DNA from: Gordonia sp. SID5947
GTDB taxonomy: Bacteria; Actinomycetota; Actinomycetes; Mycobacteriales; Mycobacteriaceae
Length of the DNA: 64,000 nucleotides
Direction: 5' to 3'
Assembly: GCF_009862785.1 (NCBI RefSeq)
Contig: NZ_WWHU01000001.1
Span: 4,774,001-4,838,000 of the forward strand
Every line of letters begins with the position of its first letter. The first letter of the stretch is position 1. Below, in pieces: positions 63,329-64,000 of this stretch. Below the pieces are notes generated by a model. That model saw nothing but the letters and a program-made list of their open reading frames with translations. It had not been told where the DNA came from and searched no databases. The position numbers were made by a program, and so were the translations under genes.

Positions 63329-64000
63329 CGTTGCCGATCCTTGGTTCCGACGGGCGCCCAACCGGGCCGGGCGGTACGGCTACCGGGAGCCTGTGCGGCG
63401 TCTCGGCTCCGATAGACGATGTAGGGCCGGAACAGGTAGTGCACCGGCGCTGTGAATGCGTGGACGAGGCGCGTGAACGGCACCATCGCGAACACCAGCA
63501 TCCCCACGAGGACATGGATGTGGAAGCGCAAGGGCGCCTCGCCCATCGCGTGCACGTCGGGCTGAAGGTAGAAGATCGAGCGGAACCAAGGTGAGACGGT
63601 CTCGCGGTAGTTCACGCCCTCGGCCCCCGGGACGGTGCCGATCAGCGTGATGTACACGCCGAGGATCAGCGCCGCGGTGAGCACCACGTACATGACCTTG
63701 TCGTTGGCGGTGGTTGCCATGAACACCGGACCGGAGCGACGTCGCCGATAGATCAGGATGGCGATGCCGCTGAGGGTGGCGACCCCCGCGATCAATCCGA
63801 AGACGGCAGCCGTCACGTGGTACATGTCCTCGGACACGCCGATGGCATCGGTCCACGATTCGGGAATCACCAAACCCATTGCGTGACCGATGATCACCAC
63901 CAGGATCCCGAAGTGGAAGAGCGGGGACCCGATACGCAGCAGCCGGGACTCGTAGAGTTCCGAGGAGCGCGTCGTCCAGCCGAACTTGTCGTAGTGATAC
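63325..64000 (-). CDS. narI: Respiratory nitrate reductase gamma subunit NarI (5' partial)
   Basis: The gene enters from beyond the right edge; 224 C-terminal residues are in the window, and the first visible residues read YDKFGWTTRSSELYESRLLR, as in NarI. Membrane helices are visible around FHFGILVVIIGHAMGLVIP, VTAAVFGLIAGVATLSGIAILIY and HIHVLVGMLVFAMVPFTRLVHAF. Histidines in GHAMG, FHIH and LVHAF are the expected ligands of the two b hemes. NarI hands electrons from quinol to NarGH. The tail after RPYIVYRSRD is soluble and short. The gene overlaps narK by ATGA, consistent with a narGHJI-narK operon running leftward. Confidence 0.95.
   Translation of the reverse strand, partial: YHYDKFGWTTRSSELYESRLLRIGSPLFHFGILVVIIGHAMGLVIPESWTDAIGVSEDMYHVTAAVFGLIAGVATLSGIAILIYRRRRSGPVFMATTANDKVMYVVLTAALILGVYITLIGTVPGAEGVNYRETVSPWFRSIFYLQPDVHAMGEAPLRFHIHVLVGMLVFAMVPFTRLVHAFTAPVHYLFRPYIVYRSRDAAQAPGSRTARPGWAPVGTKDRQR

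Overview
The window is high-GC DNA from a mycolic-acid-bearing actinobacterium, most likely Gordonia or a close relative (Rhodococcus, Mycobacteriaceae). Support comes from two antigen-85-type mycolyltransferase-like esterases, a SigK/RskA pair, an MTB12-like lipoprotein, the CE1758/CE1759-type monooxygenase/reductase pair, a 61-residue zinc-type S14 protein, and uniformly GC-rich third positions. The genus is an inference; no rRNA or other diagnostic gene lies in the window.

Two large non-ribosomal peptide synthetase (NRPS) loci dominate. Locus 1 (1-28179, plus strand) begins inside a synthetase whose end is A(partial)-T-C. A GTGA overlap leads to a giant second synthetase (2451-27376) with the order A-T-C, A-T-E-C, A-T-C, A-T-C, A-T-C, A-T-E-C, A-T-TE, followed by an ATGA-coupled MbtH-like protein and, about 250 nt later, a small protein resembling the N-terminus of an adenylation domain. 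The giant gene carries an apparent one-base deletion at 9293-9296 that splits it into two frames. Locus 2 (39409-55322, minus strand) is an overlapping four-gene operon: a 4595-residue synthetase (starter C, then four A-T modules and a TE), an MbtH-like protein, and a DrrA/DrrB-type ABC exporter. Its first module pairs an EntF-like starter C domain with an adenylation domain whose pocket residues read as serine.

Between the two loci (28225-39363) lie accessory and regulatory genes: a DUF4190-like membrane protein, an MTB12-like lipoprotein, a flavin monooxygenase/FMN reductase pair behind a TetR-type palindrome, a pirin, a family-2 glycosyltransferase, two mycolyltransferase-like esterases flanking an acetoacetate decarboxylase-family gene and two LuxR-type regulators, and sigK-rskA.

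Right of locus 2 is a partial spc ribosomal operon, rplN-rplX-rplE-rpsN, ended by a strong hairpin where rpsH would be expected. Then come a DUF4262 protein, a two-gene unit (winged-helix-like protein plus a double-ATPase of HerA type), a 17-bp inverted repeat, and narK with the 3' part of narI from a nitrate reductase operon running in from beyond the window.

The most unusual feature is a set of three roughly 85-105-residue sequences that look like cut-down adenylation-domain N-termini. One ends the first synthetase, one begins the second, and one is the free protein downstream of mbtH. They could be a docking or helper system for an unusual C|A split between subunits. No rRNA, tRNA, insertion sequence or CRISPR array was found.
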